From Raineyella fluvialis (GTDB taxonomy: Bacteria; Actinomycetota; Actinomycetes; Propionibacteriales; Propionibacteriaceae), in contig NZ_CP045725.1 in the NCBI RefSeq assembly GCF_009646095.1, forward strand, positions 744,001 through 808,000: a stretch of 64,000 nucleotides of DNA. The letters are read 5' to 3'. The notes below the pieces were generated by a model. That model was given only the letters and a program-made list of their open reading frames with translations. It ran no database searches and was not told the DNA's origin. Every line of letters starts with the position of its first letter. Position 1 is the stretch's first letter. Positions 41,060 through 50,943 of this stretch are shown here, piece after piece. A program made the translations under genes and the position numbers.

Positions 41060-41712
41060 GCGGCCCCCGTCCGGGTGTCGGTGGCTCTGACCCACGGCAG
41101 CAGGATCCGACCACCGAGCACCAGGAGCGCATCGAAGGCCAGCGCCAGCACGACCGTGCCGAGGATGCCGACGGCGATCTCGGTGACGAAGCTGCGGGTG
41201 TACCCGTCGGTGAAGAAGTAGCCCAGTGAGCGCACGCCGATCAGGGCGCCGACGGAGACCAGGGACAGGGTGGAGGCGCTGACCACCCGCAGCCCGGCGA
41301 GCAGTGGTGGTCCCGCGAGCGGCAGGTCGACCCGCCAGAAGCGCTGGGCGGGGCTGTGGCCGACCGCGACGGCATTCTCCCGGACGGTCCCGTCGACCGC
41401 GTCGAAGGCCTCCGTCGCCGTCCGCACCATCAACGCCAGGCCGTACAGGGTCAGCGCCACCACCACGTTGAGCGGGTCGAGGATCCGCGTGCCGATCAGC
41501 ACCGGCAGGATGACGAACAGCGGCAGCGACGGCAGCGCGTACAGGAAGCCGCTGCCGGTGAGCAGCACCTGGCGCACCGTCCCGTGCCGATGCGCCCACC
41601 AGCCCAACGGGATGGCCAGCACGAGGGACAACACGATCGGCGGCGCGGCGATCACGAGGTGGTTCAGCGTCAGCGACCAGATCTGGCCGGCGTTCTCGAG
41701 TGCCCACCGCAC
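41056..41712 (-). CDS. Osmoprotectant ABC transporter permease 1
   Basis: The 218-residue permease is a paralogue of permease 2. Its EAA loop is VRENAVAVGHSPAQRFWRVDLPLAGPPLLAGLR. GTG start two bases after the ATPase stop. The four genes form a compact ATPase-permease-permease-binding protein operon like opuC. Confidence 0.9.
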   Translation of the reverse strand: MRWALENAGQIWSLTLNHLVIAAPPIVLSLVLAIPLGWWAHRHGTVRQVLLTGSGFLYALPSLPLFVILPVLIGTRILDPLNVVVALTLYGLALMVRTATEAFDAVDGTVRENAVAVGHSPAQRFWRVDLPLAGPPLLAGLRVVSASTLSLVSVGALIGVRSLGYFFTDGYTRSFVTEIAVGILGTVVLALAFDALLVLGGRILLPWVRATDTRTGAA

Positions 41713-41714
41713 GA

Positions 41715-42533
41715 TCAGCCCGCCCAGTCCTCGGCGTAGCCGGTGAGGCGCCCGTCGGCATCGACAACCGCCAGCACCCCGTCGCGGTCCTCGGTGTGGA
41801 GCCGGCGCCGGGCCCCGCCGATGAACTCGGCGACGAAGTCGTCGGCCGGATGCGCCATGATCTGCTCGGCCGTGCCGGACTGCGCGATCTCGGCGCCGGT
41901 GCGGAGCACGAGGATCTCATCGCCGAGCAGGAAGGCCTCGTCGACGTCGTGGGTGACGAAGACGATGGTCTTGCCGAGCTCCGACTGGATCCGCAACAAC
42001 TCGTGCTGCAGGTCGCGGCGCACGACGGGGTCGACGGCGCCGAAGGGCTCGTCCATCAGCAGGATGTTGGGGTCGGAGGCCAGCGCGCGGGCCACACCGA
42101 CCCGCTGGCGCTGCCCACCCGAGAGCTGCGAGGGATAACGACGGGCCAGCGACCCGGCGTCGAGTCCGACGAGTTCGAGGAGTTCATGGGCACGCCGGTG
42201 CGCCGTCCTGCGATCGGCGCCCTCGAGCAGCGGAACCGTCGCCACGTTGTCGGCCACGGTCCGATGCGGCAGCAGTCCGGCGCTCTGCATGACGTACCCG
42301 ATCCTGCGGCGCAGCGCGACCGGGTCGAGGTCGGTCGCCTTGACGTCGTCGATCCAGACGGCCCCGCTGGTGGGATCGACCATCCGATTGACCATCCGCA
42401 GCAGTGTCGTCTTGCCGCACCCCGACGACCCGAGGAGCACCCCGACCTGGTGTGAGGGCACCTCGAGCGAGAAGTCCGCCACAGCGACCGTGCCGTCGGG
42501 AAAACGCTTGTGGACGTGGTCGAACCGGATCAT
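41715..42533 (-). CDS. Osmoprotectant ABC transporter ATP-binding protein
   Basis: The 272-residue ATPase has Walker A GSSGCGKTT (33-41), Q-loop YVMQSAGLLPH, signature LSGGQRQRVGVARAL, Walker B ILLMDEPFGAVD and an H-loop FVTHD. It is shorter than OpuAA and lacks a full pair of C-terminal CBS domains. The final stretch VLAVVDADGRLTGYAEDW looks like half a CBS, so ionic-strength gating may be reduced. First gene of the operon. Confidence 0.92.
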   Translation of the reverse strand: MIRFDHVHKRFPDGTVAVADFSLEVPSHQVGVLLGSSGCGKTTLLRMVNRMVDPTSGAVWIDDVKATDLDPVALRRRIGYVMQSAGLLPHRTVADNVATVPLLEGADRRTAHRRAHELLELVGLDAGSLARRYPSQLSGGQRQRVGVARALASDPNILLMDEPFGAVDPVVRRDLQHELLRIQSELGKTIVFVTHDVDEAFLLGDEILVLRTGAEIAQSGTAEQIMAHPADDFVAEFIGGARRRLHTEDRDGVLAVVDADGRLTGYAEDWAG

Positions 42534-42581
42534 GGTCCTCCTGTCATGGAGTGGCGCCTAGTCAAGCACAGCCCGCCGACA

Positions 42582-43427
42582 TCAGCCCCGCTGTCGGGGG
42601 AAGAGGTCCTTCACGGCGGTCGCCGGCCGTCCCAGCACAGTGGCCACGTCGTTCGTAGCGGGCCCCATTTCTCCCTTCGCAATCGCTTCGTACGTCGACA
42701 CCCAGGCCTCGATCTGCCAGTCGGGCGCCCCGTAGTGCGACCGGGACGCGTACGCCTCCTCGCGGCTCTCCTCCTCATACCGGATCGGCCGGCCCTGGGC
42801 TTCGGAGAGGACCCGGGCGATGTCGGCCAGGCCGAGCTCCTCCGGCCCGGTGAGATCGTACGTACGCCCGGCGTGAACCGAGGGGCGCAGCAGGATCGCT
42901 GCGGCCACGTCGGCGATGTCGTCCTGGGCGACCGCGGCGACCCGGCCGCTGCCGGCCGGACCCCGGATCACGCCCCCGTCGGCGTCGTCCTCGACCATGC
43001 CCGGCAGGAAATCGGCGTAGAGACAGTCACGCAGGAAGGTCCAGGCCGGCCCTGCGGCCTTCAGCGCCTGCTCGGTGTGCCAATGCGTACGGGCCAGCCG
43101 GAAGGTCGCCTCGGGAGCGGCACCGAAGAACGAGGTGTAGACGATGTGACCCACCCCTGCGGCACGCGCGGCGCGGACGAAGGCGAGATGGTGCTGCAGC
43201 CGGTCCTCGGACTCCGAGGCGGAGATCATCAACACGGTGTCGATGCCCCGCAGTGCGTGGCGGACCGCCTCGGCGTCGGAGTAGGACGCGGTGACCGCGG
43301 TTGCGCCCGGCAGGACCGGTGCGCGGCGGACGTCACGGACGAGGAGACGCTGCCTGACTCCGGCATCTGCGAGACGGCGGGCGATCCTGCCGCCGAGCTG
43401 CCCCGTGGCTCCGGTCACAGCGATCAT
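42582..43427 (-). CDS. NmrA/QorB-like NAD(P)-binding oxidoreductase
   Basis: The 281-residue protein has the Rossmann loop VTGATGQLGGRIARRL (4-19). The sequence VLMISASESEDRLQHHLAFVRAARAAGVGHIVYTSFFGA matches the YtfG/QorB quinone reductase group. A basic pair after strand two (RDVRRAP) suggests NADP(H). It is divergent from the alpha/beta hydrolase, with 85 bases between starts. Confidence 0.85.
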   Translation of the reverse strand: MIAVTGATGQLGGRIARRLADAGVRQRLLVRDVRRAPVLPGATAVTASYSDAEAVRHALRGIDTVLMISASESEDRLQHHLAFVRAARAAGVGHIVYTSFFGAAPEATFRLARTHWHTEQALKAAGPAWTFLRDCLYADFLPGMVEDDADGGVIRGPAGSGRVAAVAQDDIADVAAAILLRPSVHAGRTYDLTGPEELGLADIARVLSEAQGRPIRYEEESREEAYASRSHYGAPDWQIEAWVSTYEAIAKGEMGPATNDVATVLGRPATAVKDLFPRQRG

Positions 43428-43512
43428 GGGGCCACGGTAGGCGCACGAGGGTCATCACACCACCCTTCGAAAGGCATATCCCTCGATTGTGCGGACTGGC
43501 ACGATGGAGCCC

Positions 43513-44316
43513 ATGACGAAACTCGCCTGGCAACGCCATGGCACAACTGCCGCCGAGGGGTCGATCGACGCTCTCCCGCTGGTACTCCTGCACGCCTTCC
43601 CCTTCGACTCCTCGATGTGGCACGACGTGGTGGCGGAACTCGACGACCTGCCGGTCCTCACCGTCGACGCGCCCGGTTTCGGCGCCTCCCCGCTCCTGCC
43701 CGGGGAACCGTCACTGGACGCGTACGCCGAGGCGGTCGTCTCCGACCTCGCCGAGCTCGGCGTGGACCGCGCCGTCATCGCCGGATTGTCGATGGGCGGC
43801 TATGCGGCGTTGGCGATCGCCGCCGCGCGCCCCGCGGTGATCGCCGGACTGGGCCTGTTGGACACCAAGGCCGAGGCGGACAGCGAGCAGGCGATGGCGA
43901 ACCGGTTGGCGATGGCGAGCCAGGCCGAAGGTGAGGAGGGCAGCGCCGTCGTGCTGGGACTCGTCCAGGCGGGGCTGAGCCCGGTCACGCTCGCCCACCG
44001 GCCCCAGGTCGTCGAAGCGGTCCGCCAGGCGCTGGAGAACGCTCCCCGGGAGGGGATCGCCTGGGCCCAGCGGGCGATGGCCGCCCGCCCGGATCGGCTC
44101 CGCACGCTGGAGATGATCAGCGCCCCGGCCCTGGTGCTCCGCGGCCAACACGATGGCATGACCGGGGCCGTCGAAGCGCGCCACCTGGCCGGCCACCTCG
44201 CCCATGTCGATCTGGTGGAGGTCCCCGAAGCCGGTCACTTCGCCCATGTCGAGGCCCCGGCCGCCGTCGCGGGGGCCCTGCACGCCCTCTACCTGCGCTC
44301 GATCAGGGCGCGCTGA
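43513..44316 (+). CDS. Alpha/beta hydrolase
   Basis: The 267-residue serine hydrolase has the oxyanion segment LLHAFPFDSSMW, nucleophile elbow GLSMGGY (Ser near residue 92), an Asp in LRGQHDGMTG and the His in PEAGHFAHVEAP. Sequence resembles 3-oxoadipate enol-lactonase and esterase relatives, but no aromatic pathway genes are near. In-frame starts exist at 43504 and 43489; 43513 is chosen for GGAG just upstream. The 3' end overlaps the convergent VIT gene by 14 bases. Confidence 0.85.
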   Translation: MTKLAWQRHGTTAAEGSIDALPLVLLHAFPFDSSMWHDVVAELDDLPVLTVDAPGFGASPLLPGEPSLDAYAEAVVSDLAELGVDRAVIAGLSMGGYAALAIAAARPAVIAGLGLLDTKAEADSEQAMANRLAMASQAEGEEGSAVVLGLVQAGLSPVTLAHRPQVVEAVRQALENAPREGIAWAQRAMAARPDRLRTLEMISAPALVLRGQHDGMTGAVEARHLAGHLAHVDLVEVPEAGHFAHVEAPAAVAGALHALYLRSIRAR

Positions 44317-45172
44317 CCCCCAGCAGGGTGCCGATGCCGTAGGTGATCGCCATCCCCAGGCCACCACCCACGAGCAGCCGCACGACCGCCGGACCCTTGC
44401 GAGCACCGCCGAGCCGGGCGCTGAGGACCCCCGTGAGGGCCAGCGCCAGCAGCACGACGCCGAAGGTCACCGGGATCCGCTCCATGGGCAGCGGGGTCAC
44501 CAACATCGCCAGGATGGGCAGGACCGCACCGGCGGTGAACGCGATGGCGGAGGCCATCGCCGCCTGCCAGGGGTTCGTCAACTGGTCCTCGTCGATGCCC
44601 AGTTCGATGTGCAGGTGGCTGCCCAGGGCGTCGTGGGCGGTCAGTTCGTGGGCCACCCGGGTCGCGGTCTCCTTCGACAGGCCCTGGTGGCGGTACAGCC
44701 CGACAAGTTCGGCGAACTCCTGGTCGGGGTAGTTCTCGAGCTCGTACGTCTCCTTCTCGATCAGCGCTTTCTCCGTGTCGCGCTGGGTGGACACGGACAC
44801 GTACTCACCCAGGGCCATCGACACCGCGCCGGAAATCAGTCCCGCGACGCCGGCGACGAGGATCGCACTCGTCGCGCCCGGGTTCACCGCGGCCACACCG
44901 ATGATCAGGCCGGCGATCGAGACGATGCCGTCGTTCGCGCCGAGCACCCCCGCCCGGAGCCAGTTCAGCTTGCCGGCTACCTCGGACGTATGCGGCTCCG
45001 GAGCACCGCTGGGGTGCGCGGCGGTGGCCGACTGGACGACCGCGTCCGATTCCTCGACGGCCCGCGCCTCGGCCTCGGGGCCGATCCGGGCGGCCTCGTC
45101 GGCGCGGGTGGCTTCGTCCACGCCGGAGTCCCCCTCGTCCCGAGGCGGGGGCTGGGGAGTGCTGTCGATCAT
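44303..45172 (-). CDS. VIT1/CCC1-family iron/manganese transporter
   Basis: The 289-residue protein has a hydrophilic N-terminal 60 residues. Five membrane helices follow, with the family motif WLRAGVLGANDGIVSIAGLIIGV (near 70-92), GAVSMALGEYVSVSTQRDTEKALI and the cytoplasmic metal-binding helical domain (about 125-190). Family members export Fe2+ or Mn2+ in exchange for protons. No ferritin is fused at the N-terminus. Confidence 0.9.
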   Translation of the reverse strand: MIDSTPQPPPRDEGDSGVDEATRADEAARIGPEAEARAVEESDAVVQSATAAHPSGAPEPHTSEVAGKLNWLRAGVLGANDGIVSIAGLIIGVAAVNPGATSAILVAGVAGLISGAVSMALGEYVSVSTQRDTEKALIEKETYELENYPDQEFAELVGLYRHQGLSKETATRVAHELTAHDALGSHLHIELGIDEDQLTNPWQAAMASAIAFTAGAVLPILAMLVTPLPMERIPVTFGVVLLALALTGVLSARLGGARKGPAVVRLLVGGGLGMAITYGIGTLLGVSAP

Positions 45173-45203
45173 GAGGCGCCTTTCGCTGCGGCTGGTGGGC
45201 CGG

Positions 45204-46565
45204 TCAGGGCAACTGCCGGACGGCGTCCTCGACAGCCCGGTGGAAGCTCGGATAGGCGTAGATCATCTCGCGCAACCGGCTCACCGGGGTGCGTTCGTGC
45301 ACCGCCAGGGTGAGCATCGACAGTACCTCGCCGCCGGACGGCCCCGCGGCGGTGGCGCCGACGAGGATCCCACGATCGGTGTCGGCGACCAGCTTGATCA
45401 GCCCCTGGTTGCCGACCTTGTGGATCCAGCCGCGGGTGGAATCGGGGATCCTCGACAGCGCAGTGGCCACCGGCAGCCCTTGGTCCCGGGCCTGCTTCTC
45501 GGTGAGCCCGACCGACCCCACCTCGGGGTCGGTGAACGTCACCCGCGGGACGGCGTGGTACTCCGCCGACGCGGCACCGTCACCGGAACCGAGGATGTGG
45601 CGGGCCACGATGCCGGCCTGGTACATGGACATGTGGGTGAAGGCGCCGTGCCCGGTGATGTCGCCGATGGCGTAGACCCCATCGACCACCCTCAGGTGGG
45701 CGTCGGTCTCCACCGAGCGCGCGTTGGTGTCGACGCCGATCGCCGCGAGGCCGAGACCGGCGAGGTCCACCCGTCGTCCGGTGGCGACCAGCAGGTGCCG
45801 AGCGATGAACTCGGCGCCACCGGCCGTCACGGTGAACGAGTGTCCGTCGTGTCGCACCGACTCGGCAGCGGTGCCGGTGTGCACGCCGATGCCCTCGCCG
45901 ACCAGGACGTCCTCGACCAGCCGGCTGGATTCGGGCTCCTCGGGCGGGAGCAGGCGCTCGGCGGACTCCACGACGTCGACCCGGGTGCCGAAGCGGGCGA
46001 AGGCCTGCGCCAGCTCGAGTCCGATCGCCCCGCCACCGAGGACGATCAGCGACTCGGGTGCCGTCTCGACCGCGACGGCCTCCCGGTTGGTCCAGTACGG
46101 TGTGCCGGCCAGTCCGGGGATCGGCGGAATGGACGGCTCAGTGCCGGTGTTGAGGACGATCGCCCGAGCGGCGACGTACTCCCGGTCCCCGACGACGACC
46201 GTCGACGGACCGGTGAGCCGCCCCGTGCCGCGGACGAAGGTCCCGCCGGCCTTCTCGAAGCGTTCCACCGCCACCCGGTCGTCCCAGTCGTCGGTGGCCT
46301 CGGCGCGGATCCGGGCGGCGACAGGACCGAAGTCCGCCCGGACCGAGGACGTGCCGGCCAGGTCGGGGATCCGGCGGCCCTCGGCGAGGACATCAGCGGC
46401 CCTCACCATCATCTTGGTCGGGATACACCCGTAGTAGGGACACTCCCCACCCACGAGCCGCCTCTCGATGCCGACCACGGAGAGCCCGGCGCCGGCCAGT
46501 TGCGACGCGACGGACTCCCCTCCGGGTCCCATCCCGATGACGATGACGTCAGCATGCTCGGACAT
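45204..46565 (-). CDS. FAD/NAD(P)-dependent disulfide oxidoreductase (dihydrolipoamide/mercuric reductase type)
   Basis: The 453-residue flavoprotein has FAD loop VIGMGPGGESVASQLAGAGLSV (8-29). The redox motif is written GGECPYYGCIPTK (Cys near 42 and 47), so both active cysteines are kept, with unusual PYY between them. An NAD(P) loop ILGGGAIGLELAQAFARFG and the dimerisation domain follow. The usual HP-E C-terminal catalytic pair of lipoamide dehydrogenase is replaced by a YAYPSFHRAVEDA end. The substrate is therefore uncertain; a soluble quinone or mycothiol-linked reductase is possible. Confidence 0.85.
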   Translation of the reverse strand: MSEHADVIVIGMGPGGESVASQLAGAGLSVVGIERRLVGGECPYYGCIPTKMMVRAADVLAEGRRIPDLAGTSSVRADFGPVAARIRAEATDDWDDRVAVERFEKAGGTFVRGTGRLTGPSTVVVGDREYVAARAIVLNTGTEPSIPPIPGLAGTPYWTNREAVAVETAPESLIVLGGGAIGLELAQAFARFGTRVDVVESAERLLPPEEPESSRLVEDVLVGEGIGVHTGTAAESVRHDGHSFTVTAGGAEFIARHLLVATGRRVDLAGLGLAAIGVDTNARSVETDAHLRVVDGVYAIGDITGHGAFTHMSMYQAGIVARHILGSGDGAASAEYHAVPRVTFTDPEVGSVGLTEKQARDQGLPVATALSRIPDSTRGWIHKVGNQGLIKLVADTDRGILVGATAAGPSGGEVLSMLTLAVHERTPVSRLREMIYAYPSFHRAVEDAVRQLP

Positions 46566-46602
46566 CGGCCGGTTCCTTTCCCGACTGGCTTCGGCGACAA
46601 GC

Positions 46603-47907
46603 TCAGACGTACTGCTCGTACGCCGCCAGGTCCAGCACCCCGTTGCCGGACAGGCCGATCACGACGACCTCACCGTCTTCAGCGGAGGTGCGCAGGTAAT
46701 CCATCGCGCCGGCGACGGCGTGGCAGGACTCCGGCGCCGGGATGATGCCCTCGGCCCGGGCGAACTCGATGCCCGCCGTGAACGCCGTGTCCTGGTCGAC
46801 GGCGATCGCCGAGATGTGGCCGAGGTTGACCGCGTGGGAGACCATCGGCGACATGCCGTGGTAGCGCAGACCGCCCGCATGGATGGCCGGTGGGACGAAG
46901 TCACGCCCCAGCGTGTACATCTTCAGCAGCGGTGTCATGCCGGCCACGTCACCGAAGTCGTAGCGGTACTCCCCCTGGGTGAGGCTGGGGCACGCCGCCG
47001 GCTCGCAGGCGACGACCTGGGTGGTGGACCCCTCGCGGAGGTTGCGCCCGATGAAGGGGAAGGAGAGCCCGGCGAGGTTGGAGCCGCCACCGGCGCAGCC
47101 GAAGACGATGTCGGCCTGGCGCTCGTTCGCCTCCTCCAACTGAACCAGCGCCTCCTGGCCGATCACCGTCTGGTGCAGCATCACGTGGTTGAGCACCGAG
47201 CCGAGGGCGTAGTGGGCGTTCGGGTCCTCGACGGCCGACTCCACCGCCTCGGAGATCGCCATGCCGAGCGAGCCGGTCGTCTCCGGGTACTTCTCCAGCA
47301 GCTCCCGGCCGGCCTTGGTCAGGTCCGAGGGCGAGGAGTGGCAGGTCCCGCCGTACGTCTCCATCTGCATCCGGCGGTACGGCTTGCTGTCGTACGACGC
47401 CCGTACCTGCCAGACCTCGCACTCCAGCCCGAGCAGGGCGCAGGCCATCGACAGCGAGGCGCCCCACTGCCCGGCTCCGGTCTCGGTGGTGAGGCGGGTG
47501 ATGCCCTCGGCGGCGTTGAAGTAGGCCTGGGCGACCGCGGAGTTGGGCTTGTGGGAGCCGGCCGGCGAGACGCCTTCGTACTTGTAGTAGACGTGGGCCT
47601 TGGTGCCGAGGGCGCGCTCCAGGCGATGGGCTCGCACCAGGGGCGAGGGACGCCAGCCGGCGTAGATCTCCCGGATCGTCTGCGGGATCTCGATCCAGCG
47701 CTCGGTGGAGACCTCCTGGGCGATCAGGCTCATCGGGAACAGCGGGGCGAGGTCGTCCGGCGTGAGCGGCTCGCGCGTGCCCGGGTGGAGGTGCGGCGGC
47801 ACCGGCTCGGGGAGGTCAGCCGCCAGGTTGTACCAGTGGGTCGGGACGGTCGACGGTACGGCGAAGCCCAGCGGCTCCAGTTGGCGCGGGGTGACGAGCT
47901 CGCTCAC
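46603..47907 (-). CDS. TrpB2-type tryptophan synthase beta-like PLP enzyme
   Basis: The 434-residue protein belongs to the TrpB2 group. It has the PLP lysine in [14 protein letters not shown] (near 115), [20 protein letters not shown] and [16 protein letters not shown] for phosphate, and it keeps the longer TrpB2 N-terminus with [12 protein letters not shown]. No trpA is adjacent and no other trp gene is in the window, as is usual for TrpB2. It may condense free indole with serine or act as a salvage or serine-deaminase enzyme. Confidence 0.9.
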   Translation of the reverse strand: MSELVTPRQLEPLGFAVPSTVPTHWYNLAADLPEPVPPHLHPGTREPLTPDDLAPLFPMSLIAQEVSTERWIEIPQTIREIYAGWRPSPLVRAHRLERALGTKAHVYYKYEGVSPAGSHKPNSAVAQAYFNAAEGITRLTTETGAGQWGASLSMACALLGLECEVWQVRASYDSKPYRRMQMETYGGTCHSSPSDLTKAGRELLEKYPETTGSLGMAISEAVESAVEDPNAHYALGSVLNHVMLHQTVIGQEALVQLEEANERQADIVFGCAGGGSNLAGLSFPFIGRNLREGSTTQVVACEPAACPSLTQGEYRYDFGDVAGMTPLLKMYTLGRDFVPPAIHAGGLRYHGMSPMVSHAVNLGHISAIAVDQDTAFTAGIEFARAEGIIPAPESCHAVAGAMDYLRTSAEDGEVVVIGLSGNGVLDLAAYEQYV

Positions 47908-47980
47908 GAGGAATCCTTCCGTGGATCGGTAGCCTGACTCTAGCCAGCAGCCCAGACATCGGCGAGTGCACCCCTCGACT

Positions 47981-48615
47981 TCAGGCCGGATCGACGAGCG
48001 GCGGGAAGTTGCGGCGTGCCGCTGCGGCGATCCGACGCACCTGACGCACGTCGTAGGCTGCCCCGACGATGCCGCCGAAGGCCGGGATCACTCGCCCGAA
48101 GTGCACCAGTCCACCCTCCACGAACCGCCGCAGCAGTCGGAAGCCCACCGCCTTGTTGACCAGCATCAGGGCCCCGGGGGCATCCGGCCGGTCAATTGGT
48201 CGGTGAGCCGCCCGGAGATACCGCCCAGACCCAGACCCGCCTGTCGGAGGATGGCGTGGGAGTCGTCGCCGGCCACGCTGAGCAGCACGGCTGTGCGCAC
48301 CCGCTCATCGGTCAGGTCGTAGCCGCGCAGCCGCGCGATCGCCCCCACCATTCGGATCGCCTGCAGGTGGAACTCCACGACGTTCACCGGCAGCGCGACG
48401 AGCAGCGTGAGGAATCCCCCCAGACCGGTCAGGAAGCCGCCGACCGCCACCCCGTTGGCGTGTCGGCGCACCACGGTGGCGATCGCCGCCTCGGGGTGGC
48501 GGGCACGGCCTCCGGCGCGGGCGGCCATCCGCCCCGCGGACGTGAAGGCCAGGGTGCCGTCCAGCGCGATGTCGCGCAGTCCCTCCACGGCGTGAGCGAT
48601 GTTCCAGCTGCGCAT
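47981..48615 (-). pseudogene. EcsC family protein, frameshifted in this sequence
   Basis: Conceptual protein of about 211 residues. The first frame has VALPVNVVEFHLQAIRMVGAIARLRGYDL and RVRTAVLLSVAGDDS, typical of EcsC. The second has [37 protein letters not shown], the normal EcsC end. They meet at the CCCC run 48172-48175 (plus strand), where one extra base joins MPPGALMLVNKAVG. Start at 48615 follows AGGAG. Function of the family is not firmly known. Confidence 0.8.
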
Positions 48616-48693
48616 GGGTCTCTCCTCACTTCGAACGTTGAGACCCTTCCATCGTGACACGCGCCACAGCCGGACCCCAGCTCACCGAGCACT

Positions 48694-49623
48694 TCACGGG
48701 ACGAGGGCCAACTTCCCACCCGCATGGCCCGAGGCGAGACGCGCGATCGCCTCCTCGGCCTCGGCCAGTGGATAGGTCGCGGCCACGTGAACCACGACGG
48801 TGCCGGCCGCCGCGAGGTCGACGAGTTCCTGGCGGATGCGCCGTCGATAGGCAGCACTCTGGGGCAGGAAACCCCTCAGCGCCCGAAAGCCGTCCTGCTC
48901 CGCCCGCGCGAAGGCCTTGACGGTGACGAGCCGATCCGGGTCGCCCAAGAGCTCGAGGGAGACGTCGACCGCCTCGTCGGTGCCCACGCAGTCGACAGCT
49001 GCCGCGATGCCCTCGGGCGCCATCGCCCGGACCCGATCCGCCAGTCCTGGCCCGTACGTCACCGGCTCACCACCGCTGGAACTGACGAGGTGCGCGTGCT
49101 GGGCCGACGTCGTGCCGAGGACATGGACCCCACCGGCGACCGCCAACTGGACCAGCATGGTGCCGACCGCACCCGAGGCTCCGTGCACCAGGAGCGTGCC
49201 CCCGGGACCGACGGTCACGGCGTGGAGCGCCTCGTACGCCGTCGTCCCGGCCAGCAGGAGATTCGCCGCAGCCGGGAAGGAGAGATCGCCCGGCTTGGCC
49301 AGGACGTCGTCGCCGGGCACGGTGATCGCCTCACTCCACGCACCGCGGGCAGGGTGCACCAGCACCGCATCACCGACGGCGACCGGACCGGAAGCGATGC
49401 GGGTATCGGGCCCCACGGCGGTCACCACGCCCGCCGCCTCGGCCCCCACCGGCAACGGGAGCCTGGCGGGGTCGGCGCGGAGGGTGAGCAGGTCGGCGGG
49501 GTTCATGCCCGCCGCCCTGATCTCGACGGTCAGTTCGCCGGGTCCGGGAACTGGCACCTCGACCTCGACGAACTCGAAGGCCGGCGCCCCGTCCCGGAGC
49601 GCAACGACCCAGTGCTTCACCAC
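48694..49623 (-). CDS. NADP-dependent quinone oxidoreductase-like MDR protein
   Basis: The protein of about 309 residues is a zinc-free medium-chain reductase. It has GMNPADLLTLRADPARLPLPVGAEAAGVVTAVG near the N-terminus, the cofactor loop VHGASGAVGTMLVQLAV and the C-terminal YPLAEAEEAIARLASGHAGGKLAL. No structural-zinc cysteine cluster is seen. GTG start at 49623 or 49620; the first has no convincing ribosome site. The gene starts 20 bases from the end of the YcaQ-like gene. Confidence 0.85.
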   Translation of the reverse strand: MVKHWVVALRDGAPAFEFVEVEVPVPGPGELTVEIRAAGMNPADLLTLRADPARLPLPVGAEAAGVVTAVGPDTRIASGPVAVGDAVLVHPARGAWSEAITVPGDDVLAKPGDLSFPAAANLLLAGTTAYEALHAVTVGPGGTLLVHGASGAVGTMLVQLAVAGGVHVLGTTSAQHAHLVSSSGGEPVTYGPGLADRVRAMAPEGIAAAVDCVGTDEAVDVSLELLGDPDRLVTVKAFARAEQDGFRALRGFLPQSAAYRRRIRQELVDLAAAGTVVVHVAATYPLAEAEEAIARLASGHAGGKLALVP

Positions 49624-49642
49624 ACCCCCATGGTGATCCTGG

Positions 49643-50872
49643 TCACATGCGAAGTAAAGGCAGCGGACGCCCGTTGCCCGGAAGCCTCCACTCCGCCGGA
49701 GGAACCGTCCGGACGGCACCAAGGCCGAGCCACGCGGCCATCAGCTCCAGCTCTCCGAGCAGCGCGGGACTGACCACCGCCGGGTCAGTGCCCTCCTCCA
49801 GCCAGGCGGACCGGACGACCAGCTCGCCGGTTTGCCGGTCGGCCTTGATGTCGACCCGGGCGACCAGCCGCTCACCGAGCAGGAACGGGTAGACGTAGTA
49901 GCCGTACCGGCGGCGCGGCCCGGGGACATAGATCTCCAGGCCGTAGTCGAAATCGAACAGCCCCCGCAGCCGGCGACGCTCGAAGACCAGGGAGTCGAAC
50001 GGGCTCACCACGGCCGAGGCCTCGATCCGCCGCGGGCGCCGGGCCTCGTGCCACAGCCACGCCTGCCGGGTCCACCCGGGCACCTCAACCGGGATCAGCT
50101 CCCCGGACTGCTCGAGCGCGGCGACCGCCGCCGCGGTCTCCGCGCGGTCGAGCCGGAAGTAGTCGGTCAGGCAGCCCAGCGAGCCGATGCCCAGGGCTGC
50201 CGCCGCCCGACGGACCAGTGTGACGACCGCTTCGGGATCCGTCGGCGTGAGGGCGCTCGCCACGTCGCCCGGCAACACCCTTGCTGGCAGGTCGAAGACC
50301 CGCTCGAACTGTGGCGTACGACGGGCGACCGAGATCTGCCCCGACCACAACAGCCACTCGGTGGCGGCCTTGACCTCCGACCAGTTCCAGCCCCAGCGCG
50401 GCGGGCGCCCTCCCGGCACGGGGACCTCGTCGGCCAGTCGGACCTCGAGCTGCCGGGCGGTGCCGGGCCCCCTGCCGACCTCGGCGAGCACGGCGGCCAC
50501 GAGCTCGGGATGCTCGTGGCGGACCCGCTGCATGCCGCCCCAGGCCTCGTCCTCGGCCCGGGCCATCCGGAAGCGCAACGACGGCTCGAGCCGTACGTCG
50601 ACCAGGCTCGCCGCGTGGCCCCAGTACTCGAAGAGGCGGCGCGGCGCGGCCCCTCCCGCCCGATCGAGCAGGCCGGTGTCGTACGGTCCGAGGCGGCTGA
50701 AGAGAGGCAGGTAGTGGGCCCGCTGCACGACGTTGACGGAGTCGATCTGGAATTGCGCGACCCGGTCGAGGATGCGCTGGAGGTGGCGCATCGTCACCGG
50801 CCCGGCCAACGGACGGGCCGCGCCGAAGCCCTGCGCAGCCAGGGCGATCCGCCGCGCCGCCGGGAGCGACAC
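49643..50872 (-). CDS. YcaQ-like winged-helix DNA glycosylase (HTH_42)
   Basis: The 409-residue protein has the family opening LPAARRIALAAQGFG and then FQIDSVNVVQRAHYLPLFSRLGPY, the catalytic-region QID motif of crosslink glycosylases. FEYWGHAASLV, SPFDSLVFERRRLRGLFDFDY and YGYYVYPFLLGERLVARVDIKADR follow. YcaQ/AlkX excises interstrand crosslink bases in E. coli; the same role here is inferred. An ATG at 50908 lies in the loop of the cold-shock gene terminator and lacks a ribosome site, so GTG 50872 is preferred. Confidence 0.85.
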   Translation of the reverse strand: MSLPAARRIALAAQGFGAARPLAGPVTMRHLQRILDRVAQFQIDSVNVVQRAHYLPLFSRLGPYDTGLLDRAGGAAPRRLFEYWGHAASLVDVRLEPSLRFRMARAEDEAWGGMQRVRHEHPELVAAVLAEVGRGPGTARQLEVRLADEVPVPGGRPPRWGWNWSEVKAATEWLLWSGQISVARRTPQFERVFDLPARVLPGDVASALTPTDPEAVVTLVRRAAAALGIGSLGCLTDYFRLDRAETAAAVAALEQSGELIPVEVPGWTRQAWLWHEARRPRRIEASAVVSPFDSLVFERRRLRGLFDFDYGLEIYVPGPRRRYGYYVYPFLLGERLVARVDIKADRQTGELVVRSAWLEEGTDPAVVSPALLGELELMAAWLGLGAVRTVPPAEWRLPGNGRPLPLLRM

Positions 50873-50892
50873 GATCCCCGCGGGAGGACGCC

Positions 50893-50923
50893 GAAGGCCC
50901 CCGGTCATTGACCGGGGGCCTTC
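50893..50923 (-). terminator. Terminator of the cold-shock gene
   Basis: A 14-base-pair stem (GAAGGCCCCCGGTC and complement) with a tiny loop lies 20 bases after the cold-shock stop. Only TTC follows, so it is of the poor-U actinobacterial kind. Confidence 0.75.
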
Positions 50924-50943
50924 AGGGATACGTGACGCGGAGG

